64,000 nt of DNA, taken from positions 21,855,220 through 21,919,219 of the forward strand of contig JARWKL010000015.1 of the NCBI GenBank assembly GCA_029961685.1, read 5' to 3'. Below, piece by piece: positions 32,163 through 44,915 of the stretch (within the stretch, counting starts at the first letter, position 1; the number at the start of each line of letters is the position of its first letter). The position numbers and the translations under genes are program-made. The stretch comes from Aristolochia californica (taxonomy: Eukaryota > Streptophyta > Magnoliopsida > Piperales > Aristolochiaceae). Under the pieces are notes generated by a model. It was given only the letters and a program-made list of their open reading frames with translations, ran no database searches and was not told the DNA's origin.

Positions 32163-33550
32163 GTAGGCCTCTCCCTCTCTCTTCTCCCTTCAACTTAGAA
32201 CTCGTAGAAGCTTGAACCAATAATTGCATAAAATCGTGTTATTCCATCGTTTTTTTCGGAACCATGTGGCTGAGATGTGGTAGGGTCACATAGATAGGGC
32301 ATATGAGGTGCCTTCATTGCAAAAGGCCTAATTAGTGCAAATGGTATACTGTTGAGAGGGCAAATATGTTTGAGATTCTTCTTTGTTTGTTTCTTTCGTG
32401 ATAACGATAATGTTATTGTTACTGAGATGTTCCAATGTGTACATCGAAAATCTGTTTCGGATTTAAAATTATGCTCTTGTCGACTAGAAACAATTTGGTC
32501 TGTCCTTTTATCTTCATGAACTTGTTTACATTCCCAGAGGAATTAAGAACTGAGTTGTTGAGGAAAAACGCAGTACTTGCGATGTCTCATATGTGGGTGT
32601 CTGAATTTATGTCTACACTGGTTTCCTGCAGCTTCACTTCTATGGACAAACGCCGGTTTCATAAAAAAACTCTTTTGATTTGTTCAACAGTTTTGGCTGA
32701 AACCCTTTTACATATTTATGTTGTGGCTCATTGTAGTGGAGAAGAGAATCAGCATAATCAAATCTGAAATGGCCTCCTATTAGGTCTATGAAAAAAATTC
32801 TAACATGTGCATTAAAAAAAAAGGAAATTTAACATGTGCCAACTGACACGTTTTATACACCACTTAAATGTCAAACCCTTGGCAGATAAATCTACTTGTA
32901 AAATAAATTATTCTAATTGAGTTTCTTGGCTAGAATTCACAGTTACAGTTTCCATACTGCAGGGTCAGTTGCACTCCTCTTTCTCTTGATTAAGTGAATA
33001 AGAGAAGGGAATATTCCAATTATTTTGATACATGAAAAGGATGTTGAGATTTCTTCTTTGCTTTCTCATTTGGATTTAAATAATAACTAGTGGATACAAG
33101 AGGATTTTTTTGAGAGGACGACCATCCACCTTAATTCTAAAGTCCTTGACTGCTCATTCAATTGAGGGACTCATCCATGTTTGATTTTTCATATTGTAAA
33201 GAGTTAAGTTCTGGATTTCTAATCTTTTGATTCATTTTGGAGTTTATTCCGACACAAGCACAGTACCACAAGTGTTGGCAATTTTTTTTTGTCAAAGAAG
33301 TGATAATCACCATCATCATCAAAAGGTTCACGCCTAAACTATGACTTTCAACGTTAGCTAAAATCATTCGTATTTTTCATTATAAAAATTTCTTATTTTT
33401 TATGTGGTATTAGTGGAAATACCCCTCATCAATTATTTAATTCTTGGTGGCTATCATCCAGACTCAATCGTCTTTTTCTTTTTTCATATAATAAAACTTT
33501 TAATGCGAAGCTAATCCTGTGTATGGCGATTTGTCCTCTTCTGGTTGTAG
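32163..33550 (+). other. probable 5' UTR intron of AC19
   Basis: The donor G|GTAGGC at 32163 and acceptor GGTTGTAG at 33543-33550 bracket this stretch, and the AC19 start codon follows 13 bp later. No coding feature was seen inside. This is splice-site inference. Confidence 0.45.
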
Positions 33551-33562
33551 GTATCTTATTCA

Positions 33563-36500
33563 ATGGAGCATGGGTCCACTACAGATCCTAGTTCATCCAC
33601 ATTTTCTTTGAGTGATGAGGACCATACACTTGCAAATGCTGTCAGATACACGTTAAATCAAGAGTGAGACCAACTTCTCATATGTTGAACTTTACTTAAT
33701 ATTTGTGTGTACTCTGTTCTGTGCATTTTGATTTCTGTTGCATGGGGCATGCTTAATTATTCATGAGGCATGGTCTGTTTAAATAATTTATTTTAACTTT
33801 CAATTTTTTCTCAAATAAATATTGGATTTTGACGACCCCAGTATAGTAGTGGGTTGAGACTAGGGGTGGCATCATGCTGAGCCCAAACCTGCCTATGTTT
33901 GAGGCTTGATTTAAATATTTCGAACTTGAACTTAAGCCCAGCCCAACCTTGAGCCTAAAATTGTTATCGAGCTCAAGCCAAATAATTTTAGCCGAGCTCA
34001 AGCTTCAACATTCATTTAAAATTTTTCAAAAAATACATGTCTCGAGTTCGAGCTCCAACATACATTTAAAACTTTTCAAAAAATACGTGTCAAATAAATT
34101 GTATATAAGATTATCCATACATTTTACATAAAATTGGGCATGACCTCTACTTAAAATTGGGCATAAGGGTGACATCGAATCGAGTTGAACCAGAACCTTC
34201 CTATGTTCGAGCCAAGCTTGATTTAAATATTTTGAACTCGACCTCGAGCCTAAAATTGTAATCGAGCTCGAGCCTAATAATTTTAACCGAGTTCGAGCTC
34301 GAGCTCGAGCCGAGTTCGAGCTTCAACCTACATTTAATACTCTGCCTAAAATATATATCAAATAAATTATATATAAAATTATGCATACATTTTAAAAAAA
34401 GAATGATAGGGGAGGTTCGGGATTGAATCTCGATAATGGATTAGAATGTACCAATATTAATCTTTTTTATCCCAAAAGTTGTCTAGCTTATTTTGTAATT
34501 TATGAATCTGACCATAAATTTACTATGACCTCCTTAGTGCCCCTGGTTGAAAATTTATATTCTAGGAAAAACTAGAAGGATACATATTTCCGAAAAAACC
34601 TTTAAATAAAATCCTATTATTATTAGTGACTTACTAGAAAATTACAAGAAATATTTTAAATTTTTTTTAGGAAAGTTAAATGGACTTCTTATTGCCTCTT
34701 CCAAGGAAATAAGTAAAAATTAATAATCAATCTAATATATTACTGTACTTATTGATAAATTTTTAATCAAATAAAAGGTCAACACAAAATTGCTATGAAA
34801 ATTGCCTCATGCTAAAAGTATTACAACATCAATTGTCAAATACTTATTCAAAAAATTTCTATACGGATTTCTAGCCCATTTTGATAGGAAAATCTTCCTT
34901 AGAAAATTATATGATTTTTTAAATAAGAATTTCCAATTAGAAAAATGTTGCCAAAAAACATGAGGCACTAATAGTCCCTAGAAACTTATTTCTACTAAAA
35001 ATGTCTTTTCAACATTTCTTGAAAAAACCACTAATAGTCCCTAGAAACCTATTTCTACTAAAATGTCTTTTCAATTTCTTCAAGAGCCATGAGGAAGGGA
35101 CAGCCGGAGTTCAAGAAAGATTTTTTATTTTATTTTTTTTCACTTGCTTATGAATTCACATGTGCGAAATCATACGAGGGAAAGTCGCACGATGTCTTCG
35201 CGCGCAGGGGGAAAAATTATTTCTCCCTTAACTTAGGTCTCTGGTTTTCCGCTGAGACGATGCGGAGGGAAGGGGGTCTAGCGGCGCCAGCAAGGACTTG
35301 TCGTCGGGGCTGATGGCTACGACTGAAGCAACGGCGAAGGCAGACGAGGGGCGGAAGAAATCGAACCGAGCAGCGGCGAAGGCGGCCGACGAGCAGTTGT
35401 CGACGGCGACCACAGCAGTGGACAGGAGGGGCTCGACGGTGAAGAGGGGAGGAAGAATCCCCCCCCCCCCCCCCCGGCTCGCGAGCTTTCGAACTGAACC
35501 ATGGTTCGGTCGAGCTCGGCTCGTTAAGTCCAACAAGCCGAGCTTGTGCTGCTCACAAACAGGCTCGGTTTGATGCCACCCCTAGTTGAGACCACCCAGA
35601 CCGGTTTGGCGAAGGGTGAATCAGACACTATGCAGATACGAGTCATCCCATTGGGAATCCATAACTTATAACTCCTTTTTTAATTTGGATTTATTTAACT
35701 AATTTTATAATACTTATATGATGTATGAAAAAATTATATCTGAACTGGTTGTCAAGGGATCTGTTGTACACTTCTCATAACAATTTCTTTCTGTGGGCAA
35801 TCTCCTATGTTACAAAAAGAACAAAATGAGACATGATTGGTACAACTACGGGGGGTGGTTATGTTGTATACGAACCATTAATACTTTTTGTTAATTGCCA
35901 GTTGTCAATTTGGATAATTCATGGCTTGGATCTAAGGGATATACAGAAAGACTTTAAGTCTAATCAATCCACATACTTAATACCATAAAATTGAGATCAA
36001 TGACCAAAAGTTTAAGCAATTGAAACCATTAGTTCCTTTAATTGTAGCTTCAGTTAGATGGGAAATATTTAGATGAAAGAAATTGATTGGATCCTCAACT
36101 TGACCATAATGTTTGTTTTACTTCCTGTTTAATTGTACCAATATCTTGGATACTGTTGTAACAAATTATATTATTAAATTAGATTTATTTATTTATTTTT
36201 TGGATACTTCTTAGATTTTCTTTTATAATACAGTTTATAGGCAAGCCAAACTTGTTCAGATTTTCCATATCAGCTTTTTTTTTGGGTACCAATGCTGCTA
36301 ACTGGAATTCTATGATACGATAAAATTTTGAATGTTTTTAAAATAAAAAATGTCAGATGGATGGCATTGTTTTTGTTCACAAAAAGCTTTTCCGAAAAAA
36401 TGGGTCAATTGTGCAGGATTGAAACCATAGATAGTGAGGTTTTTGTATATGGGTGAGTCAGGTTGACAAAACCCAAACCGCAGCCATCTGTATCTTTGTT

Positions 36501-39500
36501 GGCTCTTGCAAAGAGGCCAGAGTGATCTTGTTCTTCACCATCAACTACAACTTAGCTGTGTTGTGGGGGTTCCTCCCATGATGCTTCTTGCTCAAAATTT
36601 ATTTTTTGGAGGAAATCAATTTGGTTGTGTATGAGAAACTTTTTTTTTATAAAGATCTATTTATATAAACAAGAGAAATTATAGAAGAGGGAGCAAATCC
36701 ATGACAACTAGCGAATGTAGGGTAGCTCCTTGCTTAGCAAGCACATCGGCTGCCGAATTTGCAGATCTCGGAATGTGAGACCAAATACAAGATAAAACTG
36801 AGGTAATTTCAAGAATCTCCCGAAAAGTGTCCCAATGGCGCCACGGGGGAGGGGATGCACACTCGCACCATCCAATGACCACCTTCGAGTTCCCTTCAAT
36901 ATGAAGGGGACCGATGCACTTATCTCTGAAAACACAGAGCCAAAAAGAAATATGCCCCACCACGCGGTCCACCACATGGTCAAGTGCTTCACTTTTACCT
37001 TAAAAAACCTCCTACGATTGCGTTCATTCCAAAGACCCCACGGCATGAAACTAGCACTAGTAGAGAGCATCACCTTTCCGAAGCCAGGAAGGGAAGTACC
37101 AAGGAGCGACTTACTGAATGCGAGCAGATCAGCCGCCATGTAGAATTGCAACCCCAACATGCTAAGAATGGATGTCCACACCTTCCATGAGAAGATGCAT
37201 TGAAGCAGAATGTGACTTGTGGACTCAACATTAATGTTGCAAAAAGGGCACAGGGGGTCGATTGAGGGGTGACCTCTTCTTTTAAGCACGTATGCCAAGA
37301 GAATTTTGCCGTGACAAGCACTCCACATGAAGAATTTTATCTTAGGAGGAGCACAAAGATGCCATACAAAATAGATCTCATGTTCTTGTTGAGACGGATT
37401 CCAATCATTGATGAATCTGAATGCAGATGATACCGAGAAAGTGCTATTTTTGTCCGGCCACCAAACGAGCTTATCTGCCACTTAAGTACGAATTTTTACC
37501 GAGATTACAAAGTCCATCAAGCGGCCTCCAACACCTCTGTATCCGAAAGACTTCTTCTGGGATGGAGGTTCATACCACCCCCCTCAAAAGCATTGGCTAC
37601 TGATATATCTCTACGGGTAGAGAGGAGAAACTGGTTTCTTTAAGGCATTTTGTGGCAGCTCCTGCCCCATCCATAGATCATCCCAAAACTTGAAGGATCT
37701 ACCATTTCCAACATAGAATCTACTGGAAAAAGAAAAAATTGGAAGAAGTAGGTATAGTGCTCTCCAAATTGAAGATAAACCTCTCTGATTACCCCCCGAC
37801 ATCCACCAATGAGCGTTACCACCAAGCTTGGCAAGAACCATTTCCTTACAAAGGTTTGAAGAGTGAGTATTGATTTTTCATAACCATTTTAGGAGCAATG
37901 CTTGGTTCATATCCTTGGATTTCCGAATCCCTTGGCTACCCATATTTTTTGGCAAACAGACATCATCCCATCTGACCAAATGATATTTAAAAGCATCATT
38001 CGATCCTCTCCATAGAAATCTTCTTTTGAGCTTATCCATAGTCTTACATATGGATGAAGGACAGGGCATTGGAATACCTGCAATGCAAGACTTGAGGAGG
38101 ATGAGCCTCCCAGCCTTACTAAGTAAACGCCCTTTCCAGGTTGCTAGCCGAGATTCAATTTTCTCAACCACCGGATTCCAAAGACTTTCGCAAATGCAAC
38201 CGTTGAATAATGGTAGGCCAACAAAGGTTGTTGGTAAGTGGCTTGTTGTACAACTGAATATACTTGCCATCTTTGCAAGGAGCTCAGGGCTAACATTAAA
38301 ACCCATGAGAGAGGTCTTTTCCCAGTTGACTTTCTGACCATAGGCTAACTTGAAGAGACCCAAAACCACTTTGATCTTTTTGGCACCCTCAATGTTACCG
38401 ATTCCAAATGTGATAGCATCATCTGCATACTGAAGGATGGGAATATTAAAGGCTTCTTGTGTACTAGTAGGAGGAAGCCACCCAAGATTGATCGCCGAGT
38501 AAAACATAGCAGAGAGAAATTCACCAACCATATTGAAAAGAAGCGGGGAGAGCGGATCACCTTGTCTAATTCCTCTAGTCCCTTTGAAATACCCGCAAAC
38601 TGAGCCATTTAGGAGGAGAGAATAAGAGGCCGAGCCCACACAACTTCTGATCCAAAATCTCCATTTTTCGCCAAAACCCATTTTTTCCATTATCTCATCG
38701 AGCTGGATCCAATTGACTCTGTCAAAGGCCTTTTCTAGATAAAGTTTAAAAACAATTCTGGGTTCCTCATTATGCCAGAAATGATCAATAAGCTCATGTG
38801 CTGCCATAGTAGAATCCAAAATTTCTCTTCCTTTGAGGAAAGCTCCTTGTCCTCTGTGTATGACGGTTGGGAGAAAATTTTTACACGGTGGGCCAAAATT
38901 CTAGCAATGATCTTGTAAGTGCTTGTGATGAGACTGATTGGTCGGAAGTCCTCCAACTTCTCAACACTAGCTTTATTTGGAACCAAGTCGATAAAAAATG
39001 CGCCGATACTGCGAAAGGTGACACCATTTCTAAAGAAGCCGTGAACCATTGCTAAGATATCCTCCTTGAGCTGGGACCAAATTCTTTTTAGAAAATCTCC
39101 ATTGAAACCATATGGGCCCGGTGTCCTATCACTTTCCATGCTTAAAACGGCACGGTCAATTTCTCCGACCGAGAAAGGTAGCTCTAATAAAGATGTGGCG
39201 GCAGGAGAGATACAAGAGAAGCTGATGTGTTGAAGCTTTGGCCTATTAAAACATTCCTTTGAATATAAGTCTGTAAAAAACTTAAGCAGCATATTAGTAA
39301 TCGAGGTCCGGCACAACGTTACCTCATTATTAATACATAATGAGGTAATTTGATTAGACCTTTGTTTTGCCGATGCCACGGCATGAAAGAATTTTGTATT
39401 TGCATCTCCCTCCTTTAGCCATTTAAATCTACCACGTTGCGTCCAATGAATCTTCTCTTGATGCAAGATAGTATTAAGATTAGAGTTACGAGAGACTCGG

Positions 39501-42500
39501 GAAGAAAACTTCTCCGGAGTTAAGTACCTTTGTTCTTCCGCAAGAATTATACATGGTCAAATAGCTAACAACAATCAATTTTATCAAAGCTGGACCGTTT
39601 TCTGGTATGTCCAGGTTGGTTGCAGCTCTTTGGAAATGTCTCTGGCCGTGTTCTTAACAAGGTGGGGTCAAATCATTGGCCTATCATGTTGACCACTTCT
39701 TTCGAGAAATGGGGACCTTCTCCCTTCCATTTCGAAAACTCATGGCTATCTGCAAAAAGTTTTGATGCTCTTATTGATGGTTGGTGGTCGGAAGGCCCAA
39801 GTCTGGGCAGACTAGAGTGGGCTTTTTTTCTGAAGCTCTGATTCTTAAAAGTTAAAATCAAGGAATGGGCCACTTGCCACCGTACTGCTCAGGTTGCCGA
39901 GAAGGCTTCTCTCCTTTCTCAGATTGCGGACTTGGACCTTGCGGAAGAACAAAAGGTACTTAACTCCGGAGGAGTTTTCTTCCTGAGTCTCTCTTAACTC
40001 TAATCTCAATACTATCCTGCATCAAGAGAAAATCCATTGGAAGCAACGTGCCAGATTTAAATGGCTAAAGGAGAGAGATGCAAATACAAAATTCTTTCAT
40101 GCCGTGGCATCGGCAAAACGAAGGTCTAATCAAATTACCTCATTATGTATTAATAATGAGGTAACGTCGTGCCAGACTTCGATTACTAATGTGCTGCTTT
40201 AGTTTTTTACAGACTTATATTCGGAGGAATGCTTTAATAGGCCAAAGCTTCAACACATCAGCTTCTCTTGTCTCTCTCCTACCACCACATCTTTATTAGA
40301 GCTACCTTTCTCGGCTGGAGAAATTGAGCGTGCCGTTTTAGGCATGGAAAGTGATAGGGCACCAGGCCCATATGGTTTCAATGGAGATTTTCTAAAAAGA
40401 TTTTGGTCCCAGCTCAAGGAGGATATCTTAGCAATGGTTCACGACTTCTTCATAAATGGTGTCACCTTTCGCAGTATCAACGCATCTTTTATCCCCTTGG
40501 TTCCGAAGAATGCTAGCGTTGAGAAGCCGAAGGACTTTCGACCAATCAGTCTTGTCACAAGCACTTACAATTTTGGCTCACCGTTTAAAAGTTCTTTTCC
40601 CAACCATCATACACAGAGGGCAAGGAGCTTTGCAGGTTGGGGCTCTTTGAATTAGCCTCTGGTAAGAAAGTAAATTGGGGAAAGACTTCTCTCATGGGCT
40701 TCAATGTTAGCCCTGAGCTTCTTACAAAGATGGCTAGTATATTTGGATGCACAACAAGCCACCTACCAGCAACATATCTTGGTTTACCTCTTTTCAATGG
40801 TCGTATATGCAAGAGTCGTATATCCGGTGGTTGAAAAAATTGAATCCTGCCTTGCATCATGGAAGAGGCGTCTACTTAGTAAAGCGGGGAGGCTTATCCT
40901 TCTCAAGTCTTGCATTGCAGGAATCTCCAATTATGCTTTGTCCTTTATGCCTCGTCCTGTTGCAATTTGTAAGGCTATGGATAGGCTAAAAAGAAGATTC
41001 ATATGGAGGGGATCGAGCGATGCTTTTAAGTACCATTTGGTTAGTTGGGATGATGTATGCATGCCGAAGAATATGGGTGGCCTGGGAATCCGGAAATCTA
41101 GGGACATGAATCAAGCGTTGCTGTTAAAATAGCTATGGAAGTTTAATACCCACTCCTCAAATCTTTGGAAGGAAATGGTTCTCACTAAGCTGGGTGGGGA
41201 CCCTCATTGGTGGATGTCTGGTGGGAATCGAAGAGGACTTTCCTCAATATGGAGAGCTCTATACCTTCTGCTTCCAAAATTTCATTATGCAAATAGATTC
41301 TATGTGGGCAATGGTAGATCGCTCAAGTTTTGGGAAAACTTGTGGATAGGGAAGGAGCCTTTGCTGGTTGCATTTAGAAGTCTCTTTCTCCTCACGTCTT
41401 TTAGAGACATATCAGTAACAGAGGCTAGTCGTTTGATGGACTTTGTTGCTTCGGTTTAAATCAGTCCTTTGGAGGCCGACAAGCTCATTTGGTGGCCGGA
41501 TAAAAAGGTTCTTTCACGGTCTCATCTACATATGGCTTCTTAAATGGCGGTAATTCGTCTTGGAGGGAGAATGAGATCAACTTTGTATGGCGTATATGTG
41601 CCCTTCCAAAGATAAAATTCTTCATGTGGAGTGCATGTCAAGGCAAGATTCTCTCGGCAGCCGTGTTGAGAAGAAGAGGACACCCCTCCATTTATCCCTT
41701 ATGCCGATTCCGCAACTCTGACGCTGAAACTACAAGCCACATTCTACTTCAATGCATGTTCTCTTGGAAGGTGTGGACCAGCATTCTTGGAAAGTTTGGG
41801 CTACAATTCTGTATGGCGGCTGATATACTCTCGTTCAGCAAACCTCTCACTGGTACCCCTCTGCCTAGCCTTGGAAAATTGATGCTCTCTGCTTGTGCCA
41901 GTTTCATACCGTGGGGGCTTTGGAATGAGCGCAATAGAAACGTTTTGATGCAAAATGCGAATCTTCAGATCGGGTTGCGGACCGAGTGGTAGGTCATATA
42001 TCAACTTGGCTTCTAATCAAGAAAGCCTTTTCTTCCTTTTTGGGCTCCTCTATTCGTGAAAACTGGAGAAATGTGGCTATGATGCACAATGGGAAAAAGC
42101 TTCCGGTCATGCAAGAATGAACCCCTCCCGATCCTGGTTATCTCAAGTTAAACTTTGATGGCTCGTCTCTTGGTAACCTTAGGATTTCTGTTTCGGAGGA
42201 GTTATTTCAGATCATTTCGGTAATCAGCTTTTCACTTATGTTGGCCCTCTTGGTATATCTGACTCTACGTCGGCAGAGTTACATGGTCTCCTCTCCGGTC
42301 TCCGCGTCTTCAGAGATAAATGCAGTGGGCCTCTTCATATCGATGGCGACTCAAAAGTGGTTATAGGCTGGTGTGAGAGTGCATCCTCTCCCCCGAGGCA
42401 TTGGGATACCTTTAGGGAAATTTTAGAAATTACCTCAATTGTTTCTTGTATTTGGATTCACATTCCGAGATCCGCAAATTCAGCGGCAGATGTCCTTGCC

Positions 42501-44066
42501 AGGCAGGGAGCTACCCTACAATCGCTGGTTGTAAGGAATATGCTCCCCCAAATTTTGTAATTTCTTTCGTTTTATTAATACATATTTAAAAAAAAAAAAA
42601 AGAGCTTTCAAGGAAGAGAAATTTTGGATTTTACTACACTCCCCCTCACATGTAGACCCTCTTTTGCTTAATGCTGAAACCCTTAGATCTAGGAGGGTAA
42701 AGGAAGGTTATCCTGAGTTTTTCTTTGATATAACTCTCTGATTTTCTCACTAATTTCTCCCTCTGGGCTACAAACACTCTGCCATGGTTTGGAATTTATC
42801 TGAATGTCCATTTGGATAGAGGATTCATGGGGGATCTTCACAACTTAAAAATTCAGCCAATACGAGGTCTTTGCCTTAAAAAACTCTCGACTTCCCCTGC
42901 TATCCTTTAATGTGTGTACTATTCATTATTTTTTTCTATTATTTTTGTTATTGAAGTAACAATAATTGGCTATTTGTCTGTGGAGTGTATGTTTCATACA
43001 GTTTCTCTGCTCAATCCAGTTCATTTTTTTAATATTCTCTGTGAACAGTCCACTGGTTGCATCTTGTGGATATAGCATTCCTCATCCTTCTGACAACAGA
43101 GTTAACATCAGAGTTCAGACTACTGGTATGCCAGCTCACTACTGTGTGTCTTATTTCTTATTTTAAAGAACCTGCTACTTTCATATTTAAGTAAGATTCT
43201 ACCATGACCTTAATATATTGCTTATAATTCCAAACATGTACTATGTTGTTTGATTCTGGAATGGAACTGCAAAATCACGCATCCCTTGACTCTTATCCAT
43301 TCTGATATTTTTCTTGGGATGATGGTCCCTTTCTCATGCTTTCGATAGAGCTTTTACCAGCATGGGATATTTGATAGTAGCAACCTACTCTGAAATTGAT
43401 TTTTCATCTCTATTACTTATTTATTCTCAATATTCTGGCCAAGCAATTTTTACTGTTACTTAAATTGGGGATTGCTAGCTTGCACCGTCTCAAAATCCTT
43501 CAGATTCTAATATCCACTGTGTCATAATCAGATTCATATGATTCTGAATTTTAGGAACCATAAAACAAGCTGTTCTCCAGAGTCTTCTGGAACAGTAATT
43601 TACAAATTTGCTGGAAAAGTAACTCCAATTATTTTACAAAATGCACTATGAACAGGAATGAAGAATCATATTCTGTTCGTACAGCAATATTAGAAAGCAT
43701 TTCAGTATTAAACAATATTCCACTGAAATTCTTGGTGAAATATGTTTTTTTCTGAATGTCTACCTGATTGTAGCAAGTCTTCAAGAGCTGGTGATGCTAA
43801 GTCAGCCAATGGGGTCAGATTTGTAAATTCCTTTTGAGCAAGTATCCACCTGCTCATAGATTGTTCAGTGTTAAAAAGGGGTCTGTGACGGTTTTTTCTT
43901 TCTTTCTTGGTGACTCCATTTAGGTGAACCTGCGAAAGAAGTACTGAAGAATGCACTCCAGGATCTCATGGTGATGTGCCAGCATGTGAGAACCACCTTT
44001 GACAAGGCTGTTGTGGACTTCAAAGCCGGTAAGGAACTAGAGGATATGGAGATTGAACATAACTAA
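33563..44066 (+). CDS. RPAC2: RNA polymerase I and III subunit AC19 (RPAC2)
   Basis: Three exons, 33563-33663, 43049-43125 and 43924-44066, encode 106 residues with phases joining exactly. Donors and acceptors are CAAGA|GTGAGA, GTGAACAG|TCC, ACTG|GTATG and TTTAG|GTG. AC19 pairs with AC40 as the alpha-like assembly platform of Pol I and Pol III in the nucleus. The alpha-like motif is TFSLSDEDHTLANAVRYTLN, followed by CGYSIPHPSDNRVNIRVQT and a C-terminal helix (EVLKNALQDLMVMCQHVRTT). Length and motifs match the RPB11/AC19 family; the CGYSIPHP form fits AC19 better than RPB11. Intron 1 is 9.4 kb and holds a hAT element and two inverted LINEs. All exons are intact, so the gene looks functional. 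Confidence 0.94.
33861..35584. mobile_element. non-autonomous hAT element with 8-bp target-site duplication
   Basis: The ends are TAGGGGTGGCATCA at 33861 and its exact inverse TGATGCCACCCCTA ending at 35584, with further imperfect pairing inward (GAGCC on both sides). Flanks are GTTGAGAC at 33853-33860 and GTTGAGAC at 35585-35592, a perfect 8-bp duplication diagnostic of hAT. The 1,724-bp interior has no transposase. It carries GAGCTCGAGC-type repeats near 33970-34320 and a GC-rich part near 35255-35570 with a 17-C run (35459-35475). It is inserted in intron 1 of AC19. Confidence 0.93.
36640..39545 (-). mobile_element. 5'-truncated L1-type LINE, minus strand, with RT core
   Basis: A T run at 36640-36648 is the poly-A tail on the minus strand. 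ORF2 reads, with frameshifts, from about 39466: pre-RT (WTQRGRFKWLKEGDANTKFF), reverse transcriptase including KLYLEKAFDRVNW, GIRQGDPLSPLLFN and catalytic QYADDA near 38430, then zf-RVT (FFMWSACHGKILLAYVLKRR) and the end of RNase H (IEGNSKVVIGWCE, PRSANSAADVLAKQG). The first part of the RNase H domain is missing compared with the plus-strand copy. Frameshifts and stops make it inactive. Confidence 0.9.
39556..42601 (+). mobile_element. L1-type LINE, plus strand, internally deleted, inverted partner of the minus copy
   Basis: It begins within the endonuclease C-terminus (SKLDRFLVCPGWLQLFGN, GSNHWPIML) and ends in a poly-A run at 42588-42601. Pre-RT, RT, zf-RVT (FFMWSACQGKILSAAVLRRR) and a more complete RNase H (LKLNFDGSSLGN, HIDGDSKVVIGWCESASS) are present with stops and frameshifts. 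Near 40630 the sequence jumps from the early RT to KVNWGKTSLMGFN, so the RT catalytic core with YADD is deleted. From about 39938 onward it is homologous to the minus-strand copy at 36640-39545. Confidence 0.9.
42635..42665 (-). mobile_element. trace of the TRIM-like element (polypurine region)
   Basis: The minus strand reads GTCTACATGTGAGGGGGAGT, which matches the polypurine-side sequence of the element at 28407-28815 (GTCTACACGTGAGGGAGAGT). The rest of the element is not recognisable here. Confidence 0.55.
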
Positions 44067-44585
44067 TGTGTATCGAGTTCTGGTAATTTGACGATATAGT
44101 CTCTCTTTGAGTTCTCCAGGTCCAAAATTTGTTGCTTCGGTGTGGTAGGAAATTTTGATGGGGACTTGGTCTTTAGTCATTGTATGTGAAAATGATAATT
44201 TGTTGCTTCCGTAGTATTTTGTCAACAATGCTAAATGATATTGGTATGAAATCTATTTGTAAATATTGTGATACAAAATTACCCATTGGACTCAGGTTGG
44301 ATTTTTGAAGACCATATCAGTCTCAAGAACTCAGTTTCGAAACTTATCTTTGGGATGGCCTAGACTTTAATGAATGAATAATTTTACCAAAGTTACATGA
44401 ATAATCTACATGGACCTAAGTTTGAGCTTATAAAAAGTTTTCATTTTTTGAATTGGGAGAGGGAAGAAGAGGATTTACCCCCTTCATCATATCTCTATCC
44501 TACAAAAATAAAAGGGCTTAGTTCCCAAATTTTTTAAGTTGCATCTTTGTTCCCTATAAAACCTAACCCGTTGATCGCCCGGGGG

Positions 44586-44815
44586 GATGTCTTTTATGTG
44601 GTTATGTTTATTTCTTTATAATAATTTAAATTTAATTATTAATAAAGGAATTGGTAACTAGGTAGTATTTTTCTTGAGTGAAGAGTTTATTGAGAGATAA
44701 ATGTAAACAGTTCTCAGTGAAAGAGAAAATTCTAATATCTACAAATAAAAATAATTTAAATATTAAGATTATTTTATATAAAGTGTTTGTAATCATCTTT
44801 TCAATTCAGTTAAAT
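44586..44815. repeat. segmental repeat, partner of 49183-49430
   Basis: About 230 bp beginning ATGTCTTTTATGTGGTTATG recurs almost unchanged at 49183-49430. Shared blocks include GGAATTGGTAACTAGGTAGT and AAACAGTTCTCAGTGAAAGA. The second copy has a short insertion (TGGAATCTA). Confidence 0.92.
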
Positions 44816-44915
44816 AACCAGTGAATTGGGTTTTATCTAACTAAAGGACAAGGGTGCATTACTCTTAGTCTCTTACAGAATAAAAATTAATACCTCAAGT
44901 TGGATTCGATCGTGC

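Noticed and set aside
35298..35573. 91-codon frame in the GC-rich part of the hAT element
   Set aside because: No hAT transposase motifs; contains a proline run from the poly-C tract and ends at the element's terminal repeat.
36640..42601. Single LINE with a 5' inversion by twin priming
   Set aside because: Both arms carry an RNase H end and a poly-A tail, so they are two 3' ends, not one inverted element.
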